A stretch of 64,000 nt of DNA, taken from Gemmiger sp. An120. Lineage in GTDB: Bacteria > Bacillota > Clostridia > Oscillospirales > Ruminococcaceae. The notes below the pieces were generated by a model that was not told where the DNA came from, did not search any database, and worked only from the letters and a program-made list of their open reading frames with translations. The stretch spans positions 117,143-181,142 of the forward strand of contig NZ_NFLN01000005.1 in NCBI RefSeq assembly GCF_002160955.1. The letters are read 5' to 3'. The position numbers were made by a program, and so were the translations under genes. Positions 1-8,394 of the stretch are shown one piece after another (the stretch's first letter is position 1; each line of letters starts with the position of its first letter).

Positions 1-1
1 G

Positions 2-898
2 CTGCGCCATGCGGTAAACCTGGGCAAGGGCCGTGCGCTGAAAACTGCCTTCAACCATTGCCTGAACGTCTGGCCGGATGCCCCCGGCGCCATTACCGCC
101 GATTCCGACGGGCAGCACTCGGTGCCGGATATTCTGCGCTTCATGCAGGAAATGTGCGCCCATCCGGACAGTCTGCTGCTGGGCTGCCGGGATTTTGACG
201 ACGCGGGTGTGCCGTTCAAAAGCCGGTACGGCAATAAAATCACCTGCTTTATGTTCCGGTCTCTGTGCGGGGTGTCGGTCAGCGATACCCAGACCGGCCT
301 GCGCGGCGTGCCCACCACCTTTATGCGCCGGCTCATGAACGTGGCGGGGGAGCGGTTTGAGTTTGAGAGCAATATGCTCATCGAGACCAAGGACCGGCTG
401 CCCATCCGGGAACTGCCCATCCAGACCATCTACGATTCCAAGGAGAATCACACCTCCCATTTCCACCCGCTGCGGGATTCCGCCCGTATCTATGCCATCT
501 TCGGCAAGTTTTTGTTCTCCAGCCTGTCTTCCAGCGTGCTGGATCTGGCGCTGTTCACCCTGTTGATCTGGCTGCTCAAACCCTTGTTTGCTGACCCGAA
601 AATGGCCATCTTTGCCTGTACTGCGCTGGCCCGGGTCTGCTCGGCCACCTATAACTATTACCTGAACCACCGGGTGGTGTTCCACAGCCAGGCCGGGCAC
701 AGGCAAGCCGTGGTCCGCTACTTTATCCTGGCGGTGATCCAGATGCTGGCCAGTGCCGGTCTGGTAAGCCTGATTACGGTTACACTGCTGGGCAATCCGG
801 TGGGCGCGGAACTGCCGGTCAAGATTGTGGTGGATATGGTGCTGTTCTTTATCAGCTTCCAGATCCAGCGGGAGTTCGTCTACAAGAAAAAAGCCTGA
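2..898 (+). CDS. GT2 glycosyltransferase fused to GtrA-like membrane domain (5' end missing)
   Basis: The reading frame is open from base 2, so the start lies outside the window. The N-terminal part is a GT-A glycosyltransferase of the dolichol-phosphate-mannose-synthase type, with a nucleotide/metal-binding DSDGQH motif preceded by a VNLGKG segment. From about residue 165 of the visible part to the end there are four hydrophobic segments ending in QIQREFVYKKKA, typical of GtrA-type flippases. Such fusions make an undecaprenyl-phosphate sugar and help move it across the membrane (family knowledge). The next three genes follow closely and are also cell-surface glycosylation genes, so this is probably one operon. 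Sugar and acceptor cannot be told from sequence. Confidence 0.85.
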   Translation: MRHAVNLGKGRALKTAFNHCLNVWPDAPGAITADSDGQHSVPDILRFMQEMCAHPDSLLLGCRDFDDAGVPFKSRYGNKITCFMFRSLCGVSVSDTQTGLRGVPTTFMRRLMNVAGERFEFESNMLIETKDRLPIRELPIQTIYDSKENHTSHFHPLRDSARIYAIFGKFLFSSLSSSVLDLALFTLLIWLLKPLFADPKMAIFACTALARVCSATYNYYLNHRVVFHSQAGHRQAVVRYFILAVIQMLASAGLVSLITVTLLGNPVGAELPVKIVVDMVLFFISFQIQREFVYKKKA

Positions 899-922
899 CA
901 GCGCGAAAGGAGGCCCGCAGCG

Positions 923-2068
923 GTGACCATCTGCTTTTTCTCCGCCCAGTATCTGCCCACTGTGGGCGGCGTGGAGCGGTATACCTTTAACCTGGCCCGC
1001 CGGGTCGTGGCGGCCGGGCACACCGCTCTGGTGGTCACCAGCGCGCTGCCGGGCCTGCCCGAGGAAGAGACCGACGAGTATGGCATCCGCATCCTGCGCC
1101 TGCCGGTCTGGCCGCTGATGAACGGCCGGTTCCCGGTGCTGCGTCCCGGCCGCCGGATGAAAGCGCTCACCCGCAAATTGTGGAAGCAGCCCATCGACCT
1201 GTGCCTCATCAATACCCGGTTTTATGTGAGCAGTCTGTACGCGGCGTACCAGTGCCGCCGCCGCCGGATCCCGGCTGTTCTAGTGGATCACTCCACCGGC
1301 CATCTGCCCATGGGCAATGGGCTGCTGAACGCCGCCGGCGCCTGCTACGAGCATATGGCCGCGGCTTTCCTCAAGGCCTGCCGGCCCCGTTTCTTTGGGG
1401 TCAGCCAGGCGGTCTGCCGCTGGCTGGCGCACTTCGGTATCCAGGCCGAAGGCCAGCTGTACAATGCGGTGGACCCGGCGGAGGTGCGCGCGCTGGCCAA
1501 TGCCCCCGACCGGGTGGACTGGCGCGAAAAGCTGGGCCTGCCCGCCGATCAGAAGCTGGCGGTCTATCTGGGGCGTGTTATCCCGGAAAAAGGGGTGGCC
1601 GAACTGATCCGGGCTTTTTCCGCCGCCGCGCCTGCGGGCTGCAGCCTGGTGGTGGCCGGCGACGGCCCGCTGCTGCCCCGGCTGCGGGAGAACTGCCCGT
1701 CCGGTGTGTACCTGGCAGGTTCGGTGCCCTACGCTCAGGCCATGCAGCTGCTGGCCCAGGCCCAGCTGTACTGCCTGCCCACCTACTACGCCGAGGGTTT
1801 CCCCACCACCTTTCTGGAGGCGGCGGCCTGCGGCTGTCCCATTCTGACCACCCGCACCGGCGGCAGCGATGAACTGCTGCCGGACGAGCGGTACGGCGTG
1901 CAGCTGGACGGGGTAGAGGAGACAAGCCTGGCAGCAGCGCTGACCCGCTGCCTGACGGATGAAGCCTGGCGGCATCAGGCGGCCCGCCTGACCGGGCAAA
2001 GGCTGGAGGAGCGGTTTACCTGGGACGCGGTGACCGCCCGGCTGCTGGAACTGGCCGGCACAAAATGA
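923..2068 (+). CDS. GT4-family glycosyltransferase
   Basis: A 381-residue GT-B fold glycosyltransferase. The N-terminal Rossmann half has the glycine-rich acceptor-side motif PTVGGVERYTFNLARR. The C-terminal half has YLGRVIPEKGVAELI and the EX7E nucleotide-sugar motif within AEGFPTTFLEAAACG. Members transfer a sugar from a nucleotide donor to a lipid-linked or polymer acceptor on the inner face of the membrane. The start is GTG, chosen because AAAGGAGG lies 9 bases upstream. It sits 24 bases after the GT2-GtrA gene and 25 before the next GT2, which points to one glycan-building operon. Donor specificity is unknown. Confidence 0.88.
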   Translation: MTICFFSAQYLPTVGGVERYTFNLARRVVAAGHTALVVTSALPGLPEEETDEYGIRILRLPVWPLMNGRFPVLRPGRRMKALTRKLWKQPIDLCLINTRFYVSSLYAAYQCRRRRIPAVLVDHSTGHLPMGNGLLNAAGACYEHMAAAFLKACRPRFFGVSQAVCRWLAHFGIQAEGQLYNAVDPAEVRALANAPDRVDWREKLGLPADQKLAVYLGRVIPEKGVAELIRAFSAAAPAGCSLVVAGDGPLLPRLRENCPSGVYLAGSVPYAQAMQLLAQAQLYCLPTYYAEGFPTTFLEAAACGCPILTTRTGGSDELLPDERYGVQLDGVEETSLAAALTRCLTDEAWRHQAARLTGQRLEERFTWDAVTARLLELAGTK

Positions 2069-2093
2069 CCCGTTTGCAAAAGGAAGGGAAAGT

Positions 2094-2813
2094 ATGGCAA
2101 AGTTATTGATCGTGATTCCCGCTTTCAACGAGCAGGAGAACATCGTGCGGGTAGTGGATGACCTGGTTGCCCGCTATCCGCAGTATGATTATGTGGTGAT
2201 CAACGACGGCAGCCGGGATCACACCGCGGCCCTCTGCCGCCGCCACGGGTACCGGATGATTGACCTGCCGGTAAACCTGGGGCTGGCAGGCGCATTCCAG
2301 ACCGGCCTGCGTTATGCCGCCGAAAACGGCTATGACTGCGCGCTGCAGTTCGACGCGGACGGTCAGCATCGGCCCGAGTACATCCAGCCCATGCTGGACA
2401 AGCTGGAAGAAGGGGCCGATATTGTAATAGGAAGTCGATTTTTAACTGTGCGTAAACCCAAAAGCCTGCGGATGCTGGGCAGTTATCTGATCAGCTGGGC
2501 TATCCGGTTGACCACCGGGCAGGCCATCTGCGATCCCACCAGCGGTATGCGGATGTTCAACCGGGCCATGCTGGAGGAATTCAGCACCAACCTGAACTAC
2601 GGGCCGGAGCCGGATACCATTAGCTACCTGATCAAAAACGGCGCCGTTGTGCGGGAGGTTCAGGTGGAGATGGGGGAACGCACCGCCGGCAAGAGTTACC
2701 TGAACTTTGTGCGCAGTGTGGAATATATGACCAAGATGGGCCTGTCGATTCTGCTGATCCAGTGGTTCCGCAAACGGGATACCGACAGCCCCTATGCTGA
2801 AAGGAGCGTGTAA
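2094..2813 (+). CDS. GT2-family glycosyltransferase (polyprenyl-phosphate sugar synthase type)
   Basis: A 239-residue GT-A glycosyltransferase with VIPAFNEQENI at the N terminus, the VINDGS nucleotide-binding loop, the metal-binding DADGQH motif near residue 90 and GSRF near 120. It lacks the C-terminal membrane segments of the GT2-GtrA protein upstream. It resembles DPM1-like enzymes that charge polyprenyl phosphate with a hexose. AAGGAAGGG precedes the ATG. The DUF2304 gene begins 3 bases after its stop, and GT2 and DUF2304 genes are often paired, which supports co-function at the membrane. Confidence 0.87.
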   Translation: MAKLLIVIPAFNEQENIVRVVDDLVARYPQYDYVVINDGSRDHTAALCRRHGYRMIDLPVNLGLAGAFQTGLRYAAENGYDCALQFDADGQHRPEYIQPMLDKLEEGADIVIGSRFLTVRKPKSLRMLGSYLISWAIRLTTGQAICDPTSGMRMFNRAMLEEFSTNLNYGPEPDTISYLIKNGAVVREVQVEMGERTAGKSYLNFVRSVEYMTKMGLSILLIQWFRKRDTDSPYAERSV

Positions 2814-2816
2814 GCA

Positions 2817-3179
2817 ATGTTGGGGATCAGTTGGCAGATCCGCCTGGTGCTGGTGCTGGGCAGCCTGATAACGGTGGCGTTTGTGCTGCGCCGGGTGCGG
2901 CAGGCCCGCATGCAGATCGAGGACAGCATCTTCTGGCTTCTGTTTGCCTTTTTCATGTTTATCCTGAGCCTTGTGCCGCAGGTGGCCTATTGGGTGTCGA
3001 ATGTATTCCGTTTCCAGAGCCCAATTAACGTTGTGTATCTTGCTATCATATTTATACTGTTTGTAAAACAATTCTTTATGAGCATTCAACTCAGCCAGAT
3101 GGATTCCAAGATACGGGCCCTGACCCAAAAGGTGGCACTCAACGAGGAAAAGATCGAGCGGGAAAAAGACGATTTGTAA
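2817..3179 (+). CDS. DUF2304 family membrane protein
   Basis: A 120-residue protein with three hydrophobic segments (about residues 5-22, 38-58 and 70-86) and a charged C-terminal helix likely to be a coiled coil. Length, topology and the position right after a polyprenyl-sugar GT2 gene match DUF2304. The molecular role of that family is not established; a helper of the neighbouring glycosyltransferase is the usual guess. The start overlaps the upstream stop region, with AAAGGAGCG as ribosome binding site. Last gene of the glycosylation run. Confidence 0.8.
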   Translation: MLGISWQIRLVLVLGSLITVAFVLRRVRQARMQIEDSIFWLLFAFFMFILSLVPQVAYWVSNVFRFQSPINVVYLAIIFILFVKQFFMSIQLSQMDSKIRALTQKVALNEEKIEREKDDL

Positions 3180-3202
3180 TGCGGCCGCAAATGTGGTATA
3201 CT
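3174..3202 (+). promoter_or_regulatory. Predicted sigma-A promoter for the 3241 gene
   Basis: TTGTAA (3174-3179) and TATACT (3197-3202) are separated by exactly 17 bases. The -35 box overlaps the last codons of the DUF2304 gene. This makes the following small gene independent of the glycosylation operon. A TTGTAA-N17-TATACT promoter also precedes the purine nucleoside phosphorylase gene on the other strand. Confidence 0.6.
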
Positions 3203-3240
3203 GATTTAGATACTTTAAACCGAGATGGAGCGTGATGAGA

Positions 3241-3540
3241 ATGGCGTTTGAACCCAAACTTACCTATAAAGGCCGTCCCCTGGTCCGCAGCAAGAATGAG
3301 ATCTACTACGGCAGCCTGAGCGATCCCTATGTGGTGTTCATGCAGGTGCTCACCACCAAAGAGGAAAACGGCGTGCAGGTAGCCGATAAGATTCATGTGG
3401 TGCTGCTGTCCACCAACGCTTCCAAGCCCCTGCCGGAGCGCATCATGAAGCAGAGCTCCAAAACCGGGCTGTACACCGCCCTGGAGATCGGCACCATGTG
3501 GCTGGAGCGCGCGCTGAAAGAAGAACCCGCCAAAAAGTAA
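3241..3540 (+). CDS. Conserved hypothetical protein, 99 aa
   Basis: A small soluble protein beginning MAFEPKLTYKGRPLVRSKN with a lysine-rich C terminus and no signal peptide, membrane segment or metal motif. The middle (YYGSLSDPYVVFMQVL) looks like a compact alpha/beta domain. I do not recognise a named family. Of three candidate in-frame starts (GTG 3232, ATG 3235, ATG 3241) the last is best spaced from GATGGAG at 3224-3230. It has its own promoter and a strong terminator, so it is a single-gene transcript. Function unknown. Confidence 0.65.
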   Translation: MAFEPKLTYKGRPLVRSKNEIYYGSLSDPYVVFMQVLTTKEENGVQVADKIHVVLLSTNASKPLPERIMKQSSKTGLYTALEIGTMWLERALKEEPAKK

Positions 3541-3560
3541 ACAAGTGCCTGAACAAACAG

Positions 3561-3599
3561 AAAACACCCCTGAGATGCCATGCATCCCAGGGGTGTTTT
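3561..3599. terminator. Strong bidirectional intrinsic terminator
   Basis: AAAACACCCCTG (3561-3572) pairs perfectly with CAGGGGTGTTTT (3588-3599). The interior GATGC/GCATC extends the stem. The flanking A and T tracts let it work on both strands. It ends the transcript of the 3241 gene. Confidence 0.8.
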
Positions 3600-3641
3600 G
3601 CTGTGCCGGCTCTTTAGGATAAGACAGAAAGAACAACCATA

Positions 3642-3683
3642 AAAAAGCTTCTTCCTTTACACAGGCAAAGAAAGAAGCTTTTT
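3642..3683 (-). terminator. Intrinsic terminator of the 3710-5530 gene
   Basis: AAAAAGCTTCTT at 3642-3653 pairs with AAGAAGCTTTTT at 3672-3683. Read on the reverse strand the stem is followed by a run of T, just past the stop of the membrane glycosyltransferase gene. Confidence 0.7.
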
Positions 3684-3709
3684 CAATATGTTGTCGTGAT
3701 ACGGAAGAA

Positions 3710-5530
3710 TCAGGAGGGCAGAGAACTTTCCGGAAGAGGAGTGCCGTTTTTCAGGTATTCATCCCGCCGGGCCAAAAACAGCCGGGTTTCAATCCAGCGG
3801 GTATCCGGGTCGAACCCCCAATCACTCAACAGCTGGCGGCTGCTTTCATCACTGCCCCAGAACAGCAAATACTCATACTGATAACAGATGGTGTCCAGAT
3901 CCAGAGGCCCGTCCTTGTCCACCCAGAAATAAAGGGTGTCGGTATTGAAAACATAGCGGGCAACAAATGTGTCTGCCCAGGTATCCACCGGGGTATCGCC
4001 AGTGTATATTACGTATTTGGCCCCATCCGGAAGCCCGTATTCCTGTTTGAACTCCAGCCAGGGAATCTGTTCGCTCTGATCATAACCGGAGCGATTGTAA
4101 AATTTACCAAATCCACCCCACGTGTTGATGAAAGCAAGGCAGAGAACTACGGCAACAGCGGTTTCACCCCACCGGAAAGCCCTCTTTTGTGAGGTGGGGC
4201 AGCTTGCCAGATACAGGATTCCACCCCCGCCTGCAACCAGCAGGGAAAAGGTAAGAGAATACCGGCCGATGCTGGCCAAAACCAGCATTTCCGCAACGGG
4301 CATCGAGAAGATGTAAGTAAAAGCCAGGCCAACGGTATAAATAGCGGTTCCGCCAAGCGCCGCACAACAGGCAATGGCAGCCTGACCGCCGCGAATCCGC
4401 CCGCTGCGCCACAAAATCACGGCCAGAATGCAGACGGCCAGGGGGACAAACCAGTACAGTACGTTCTCGTAGTGGGAGAAATCCTGCCAGTAGGCAACAA
4501 AAGACTGCCAAAACTGCGCCAGGTCTTCCGGAGATTTGGCGGCCAGATTGGCCTGGTAGGCAGCAGCATCCACGGCATGTTTGCTTTCCATCCCATCCGG
4601 ATAGACCAGACGGATATGCTGCCCCCACAAATACCACAGAACTGTGGGAAAAGCCAGAGCGGCCACAGCATCTGCGGCACGGCGGCGCAGGGATGTATGA
4701 GGCTTCCACAGAATGGCCAGGATCAGCAGACCGGCCAGTATTGCCAGAAAGACACCGCTGTTTTTGGTTATGGCCAGAAATCCAAGGATAGGTGCGGCAG
4801 CAACCGCGGCCAGTTCCGGACGGCTGCTTCTGCGCTGAGCAATTGCGGCGGCGATTGCCGCTACACCCAGCATGGTCAAAAGACCGTCCACCATTAATGA
4901 GCCATATACAAGGCCACAGCTCAAAGGAACCAGTGCCACACCGGCCGCGATGAACCCCTGGGCCCTGTTCTTTGCCAGAGCGGCCACCGCAAAGGCACAG
5001 GCCACAGCCAACAGCGCCTGCGCCATCAGCATGGTGCCGTCCGAAGTGCCTACAAGGTTGCAGTAAAATTTGATCCACAGAGCCGTAGCGGGAGGATAGT
5101 CGAGATACTCCACGGCGGTAGTGGCGGTATTGGCAAGGTGGCCGGTGGAAATCAGCCGCTTTGCCACGATGCCCCAATGGGCAAAATCGTCGTGTCCCTG
5201 AAGAAGAGCACCGCGAAAACGCAGGATCGTCCAACCCCAGCACAGGGTGAACAGGATCATGGACGGGCGCAAAAAGGACGTCAGAACCGTGCGGAACCGG
5301 CGGACCAGCGCAACAATCAAAATAGCAAGACCGCCCAGATAGAGCACAATCTGTACAGGCATCAGCACATTGAGCAAGCCTGCCAGATACAGGATGCAGC
5401 CAATGCTGCAGAAGCTGACAACCGGCGTCAGGGCAACAGGCATGTTCATATACTGATTCAGCCACAGCCACCATCCAGCCATGCACAGAAAAAACAGACC
5501 GGCCCGGACCAAGGGAAGAATAGCTGACAT
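3710..5530 (-). CDS. Polytopic GT-C-like membrane protein
   Basis: About 606 residues with roughly a dozen hydrophobic segments, then a soluble C-terminal domain of about 120 residues. The first long extracytoplasmic loop contains GHDDFAHWG and a DYPP motif, the kind of acidic loop seen in GT-C glycosyltransferases that use polyprenyl-phosphate sugars (ArnT, PMT and O-antigen ligase-like enzymes). No closer family is recognised. The start is set at the second Met of the frame because GAGGTG lies at the right distance. It converges on the glycosylation operon, which makes polyprenyl sugars, so it could be their user. Its base composition looks somewhat less GC-rich than its neighbours. Confidence 0.7.
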   Translation of the reverse strand: MSAILPLVRAGLFFLCMAGWWLWLNQYMNMPVALTPVVSFCSIGCILYLAGLLNVLMPVQIVLYLGGLAILIVALVRRFRTVLTSFLRPSMILFTLCWGWTILRFRGALLQGHDDFAHWGIVAKRLISTGHLANTATTAVEYLDYPPATALWIKFYCNLVGTSDGTMLMAQALLAVACAFAVAALAKNRAQGFIAAGVALVPLSCGLVYGSLMVDGLLTMLGVAAIAAAIAQRRSSRPELAAVAAAPILGFLAITKNSGVFLAILAGLLILAILWKPHTSLRRRAADAVAALAFPTVLWYLWGQHIRLVYPDGMESKHAVDAAAYQANLAAKSPEDLAQFWQSFVAYWQDFSHYENVLYWFVPLAVCILAVILWRSGRIRGGQAAIACCAALGGTAIYTVGLAFTYIFSMPVAEMLVLASIGRYSLTFSLLVAGGGGILYLASCPTSQKRAFRWGETAVAVVLCLAFINTWGGFGKFYNRSGYDQSEQIPWLEFKQEYGLPDGAKYVIYTGDTPVDTWADTFVARYVFNTDTLYFWVDKDGPLDLDTICYQYEYLLFWGSDESSRQLLSDWGFDPDTRWIETRLFLARRDEYLKNGTPLPESSLPS

Positions 5531-5550
5531 GATACACCTCATTCAAACGA

Positions 5551-5587
5551 ACTTAAAACAGCGCGGGCACTGCTTGCACCCGCGCTG
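5551..5587 (-). terminator. Intrinsic terminator after the CD1247-type gene
   Basis: CAGCGCGGG (5559-5567) pairs with CCCGCGCTG (5579-5587). On the reverse strand the stem is followed by TTTTAAG. It separates the CD1247-type gene from the membrane protein gene downstream on the same strand. Confidence 0.6.
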
Positions 5588-5620
5588 TATACAGGAACCT
5601 GCCGTATCAAAAACAGGTTC

Positions 5621-6067
5621 TTATTCCTCGGTGTCCGCGTCGCAGCACTCGCACTCGCCGTCGCAGCTCTCGAACTCGATCTCAAAGTCCGCGCCGCAGT
5701 TGGGGCAGCTCAGGTCGCCGCCCAGCAGGGTGTCCTCATCCACCACGCAGGTCTCGCCGCAGTTGGGGCAGGTGAGCTCGTAGGCGGCATCCTCGCCGTC
5801 CTCGTCGTCCTCATCCTCGTCCTCGTCGCCGTACACGGCGCTCTCCAGATCGTCCATATCCTCGTCGATGGCGTCCAGCTCATCGTAGGCCTGCTCCAGA
5901 TCCTCGTACACCTGGTCCATATCGTCGTCCAGCTCGGTGACCTTGGCGCACAGATCGTTCAGCAGATCGGCCATGGCGGCCAGCACCTTGCCCTCCTTGC
6001 TCTCGGTGTCCAGCTGCAGGCCCTCCATCAGGCCCTTCAGGTAGGCGGCTTTCTCTTTCAGTTCCAT
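5621..6067 (-). CDS. CD1247 N-terminal domain protein with zinc ribbon
   Basis: A 148-residue very acidic protein. The N terminus MELKEKAAYLKGLMEGL matches the CD1247-type domain of Clostridia. A long Asp/Glu-rich helical region follows (residues about 40-95). Then come two CPNCG knuckles, CPNCGETC and CPNCGADF, that should bind one zinc. The tail is Cys/Asp rich (ESCDGECECCD). The start is the ATG 8 bases after AGGAGG; an upstream in-frame ATG has no binding site. It lies directly downstream of efp on the same strand but beyond a terminator-like hairpin. The biochemical function is unknown. Confidence 0.8.
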   Translation of the reverse strand: MELKEKAAYLKGLMEGLQLDTESKEGKVLAAMADLLNDLCAKVTELDDDMDQVYEDLEQAYDELDAIDEDMDDLESAVYGDEDEDEDDEDGEDAAYELTCPNCGETCVVDEDTLLGGDLSCPNCGADFEIEFESCDGECECCDADTEE

Positions 6068-6110
6068 AGTCGTTACCTCCTGCGCGCACAGCGCGCTGTT
6101 TGTGTACAAA

Positions 6111-6145
6111 ATAAAATCGGGGCGGCGGCGCCCGGCCGCCGCCCC
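6111..6145 (-). terminator. Intrinsic terminator of efp
   Basis: GGGGCGGCGGC (6119-6129) pairs perfectly with GCCGCCGCCCC (6135-6145) over a 5-base loop. On the reverse strand the stem is followed by GATTTTATTTTG. It lies just after the efp stop codon. Confidence 0.65.
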
Positions 6146-6161
6146 GGATCTGCAAATGGGA

Positions 6162-6719
6162 TCAGGCGCGCTCCATATACTCGCCGGTGCGGGTATCGAT
6201 GCGGATCATATCGCCCTCGTTGATGAACAGGGGCACACGGATCTCAGCGCCGGTCTCCAGCTTGGCGGGCTTCAGGGTGTTGGTGGCGGTGTTGCCCTTG
6301 AAGCCGGGCTCGGTCTCGGTGACCTGCAGCACCACAAAGTTGGGAGCCTCGATGCCGAACACGTTGCCCTTGTAGCTCAGCACCTTGACCATCTCGTTCT
6401 CCTTCACAAACTTGAAAGCGTCGCTCAGGTCATGCTCGTTCAGGGGCAGCTGCTCGTAGGTCTCGGTGTCCATGAAGTAGTACAGATCGCCGTCCTGGTA
6501 CAGGTACTGCATCTCACGCCGCTCGATGAAAGCGGTGGGGAACTTGTCGTTGGGGTTGTAGCTCTTCTCAGTCACAGCGCCGGTGATCACGTTCTTGGTC
6601 TTGGTACGCACAAAAGCCGCGCCTTTGCCGGGCTTCACGTGCTGGAACTCCACGACCTGGAGCACGTTGCCGTTCTCTTCAAAGGTGACGCCATTGCGGA
6701 AATCGCCAGCAGAAATCAT
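6162..6719 (-). CDS. efp: Elongation factor P
   Basis: A 185-residue protein with the three beta-barrel layout of EF-P, the usual length. It begins [19 protein letters not shown]. It has the loop [14 protein letters not shown], whose lysine (around residue 32) contacts the P-site tRNA. EF-P relieves ribosome stalling at polyproline stretches. In Bacillus this lysine carries 5-aminopentanol, and YfmF/YfmH are linked to that modification; both are encoded at 14383-16960 here. No YjeA-type lysine ligase (the enterobacterial route) is seen. GGGAGG precedes the ATG. Confidence 0.95.
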   Translation of the reverse strand: MISAGDFRNGVTFEENGNVLQVVEFQHVKPGKGAAFVRTKTKNVITGAVTEKSYNPNDKFPTAFIERREMQYLYQDGDLYYFMDTETYEQLPLNEHDLSDAFKFVKENEMVKVLSYKGNVFGIEAPNFVVLQVTETEPGFKGNTATNTLKPAKLETGAEIRVPLFINEGDMIRIDTRTGEYMERA

Positions 6720-6852
6720 AAATTGAATCCTCCCAAATATCGTATAAAGTCTAGCGCTTTGGCATATCTACAAATATTTTACCTGATGCACAGGCATTTT
6801 TCAACCCTTTCGGGGCAGAAATGCCGGGTTTTTGCGCCAAAGCGGCCGGGTG

Positions 6853-6882
6853 TTGACGCAGTGCGCCGCGCTGGGGTAAAAT
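6853..6882 (+). promoter_or_regulatory. Predicted sigma-A promoter for the MBOAT operon
   Basis: TTGACG (6853-6858) and TAAAAT (6877-6882) are separated by 18 bases, about 60 bases before the MBOAT start. The reading frame continues open upstream, but the protein-like part begins only at 6942. Confidence 0.6.
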
Positions 6883-6941
6883 GGAAAGGCCGGGCCGCCC
6901 GTCGGTGCGGCCCATCCCGGATAAGGAGAGAACCCGCGCCT

Positions 6942-8381
6942 ATGCTGTTCAATTCACTGAAATTTGCGGCCTTTTTCCCGGCGGTGACGCTGGGATATTT
7001 TGTGCTGCCCCACCGGCTGCGGGCGGTATGGCTGCTGGCGGCCAGCTACCTGTTCTACATGTGCTGGAACCCCCGCTACGCCCTGCTGATGCTGGCCAGC
7101 ACCGCCGTTACCTGGGCGGCAGGCCTGGCCATGGAACGCACCGCGCACCGCAAAGCCGTGCTGGCCGTGTCGCTGGTGCTGAACCTGGGTATTCTGTTCA
7201 TTTTCAAATACGCCTCCTTTGTGCTGGACAACCTGAACGCCGCGCTGGCGGTGTTCGGCAAGGATCCGGTGCTGGGCGGCTTTTCGGTGCTGCTGCCGGT
7301 GGGCATCAGCTTTTATATCTTCCAGGCGGTGGGCTATACCATCGACGTATACCGCCGCCGCCTGCCCGCCGAGCGCAGCTTTTTGTATTATGCCCTGTTT
7401 GTGAGCTTTTTCCCCCAGCTGGTGGCCGGCCCCATCGAACGCAGCACCAACATGCTGCCCCAGCTGCACGAGAAGCACCGGTTCGACTATGAACGGATCA
7501 AGTCCGGCCTGGTGCAGATGCTGGGCGGCTATCTGGAAAAGATGGTCATTGCCGACCGGCTGGCCCTGCTGGTGGATGCGGTCTGGCAGCAGGAATCCCC
7601 CGGCGGCGCGGCGGCCTGGCTGGCGGTGTTCTTCTTTGCGCTGCAGCTCTACTGCGACTTTGCCTCCTACAGCGACATTGCCATCGGCGCGGCCCGGGTG
7701 ATGGGCTTCGACCTGATGCGCAACTTTGACAGCCCCTATCTGGCCCCCACCCTGGGCCAGTTCTGGGACCGCTGGCACATCAGTCTCTCCAAATGGTTCC
7801 AGGATTATCTCTATATCCCGCTGGGCGGCAGCCGCAAAGGCCTGGCGCGCACCTGCGTCAATCTGCTGATCGTGTTCCTGGTCAGCGGCCTGTGGCACGG
7901 CGCGGCCTGGACCTTTGTGCTCTGGGGCGCGGCCCATGGTGTGTACAGCGTGATTGCCCGGCTCACCGCCGCCCCCCGCGCCCGGCTGCGGCAGCGGCTG
8001 GGCCTGCCCGCCGGGCTTCACCGGGTGCTGAGCACCATCTGGGTGTTCTTCTTTGTCAGCCTGACATTGGTGCTGTTCCGGGCGGACAGCCTGCCCGCCG
8101 CCGGGCGGATGTTCGCCGGGCTTCTGCGCTGGGACACCCCGCTGGACTGGGCCGCCCTGGGCCTGGACAAGCCGGACTTCGTTGTGGCGCTGGCGGCCAT
8201 CGCGGTGCTGTTTATCTTTGACCTGCTGCGCGCAAAGGGCGGCCCGGTGCGGGATCGGTTCCTGGCCCGGCCGCTGTGGGTGCAGTGGCCGGTGCTGCTG
8301 GCCGGCCTGCTGGCGCTGGCGGTGTTCGGTATGTATGGCGAGGGCTATGTGGAACAGCCCTTCATCTATTTCCAGTTCTGA
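6942..8381 (+). CDS. MBOAT-family O-acyltransferase (AlgI/DltB type)
   Basis: A 479-residue polytopic membrane protein with the MBOAT signature. It has the conserved segment GQFWDRWHISLSKWF near residue 270 and the catalytic histidine in SGLWHGAAW near residue 313. These enzymes move an acyl group, usually acetyl, across the membrane for attachment to an exopolysaccharide or wall polymer. The ATG is preceded by AAGGAGAG. The open frame continues upstream by 840 bases but overlaps efp antisense and looks non-coding. It is paired with the SGNH-like gene 14 bases downstream, the usual MBOAT plus periplasmic transferase arrangement. Confidence 0.9.
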   Translation: MLFNSLKFAAFFPAVTLGYFVLPHRLRAVWLLAASYLFYMCWNPRYALLMLASTAVTWAAGLAMERTAHRKAVLAVSLVLNLGILFIFKYASFVLDNLNAALAVFGKDPVLGGFSVLLPVGISFYIFQAVGYTIDVYRRRLPAERSFLYYALFVSFFPQLVAGPIERSTNMLPQLHEKHRFDYERIKSGLVQMLGGYLEKMVIADRLALLVDAVWQQESPGGAAAWLAVFFFALQLYCDFASYSDIAIGAARVMGFDLMRNFDSPYLAPTLGQFWDRWHISLSKWFQDYLYIPLGGSRKGLARTCVNLLIVFLVSGLWHGAAWTFVLWGAAHGVYSVIARLTAAPRARLRQRLGLPAGLHRVLSTIWVFFFVSLTLVLFRADSLPAAGRMFAGLLRWDTPLDWAALGLDKPDFVVALAAIAVLFIFDLLRAKGGPVRDRFLARPLWVQWPVLLAGLLALAVFGMYGEGYVEQPFIYFQF

Positions 8382-8394
8382 AAGGAGGGCGCCC

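Noticed and set aside
6102..6941. Upstream extension of the MBOAT reading frame
   Set aside because: It overlaps efp antisense, and MBOAT homology, ribosome binding site and promoter all point to the ATG at 6942.
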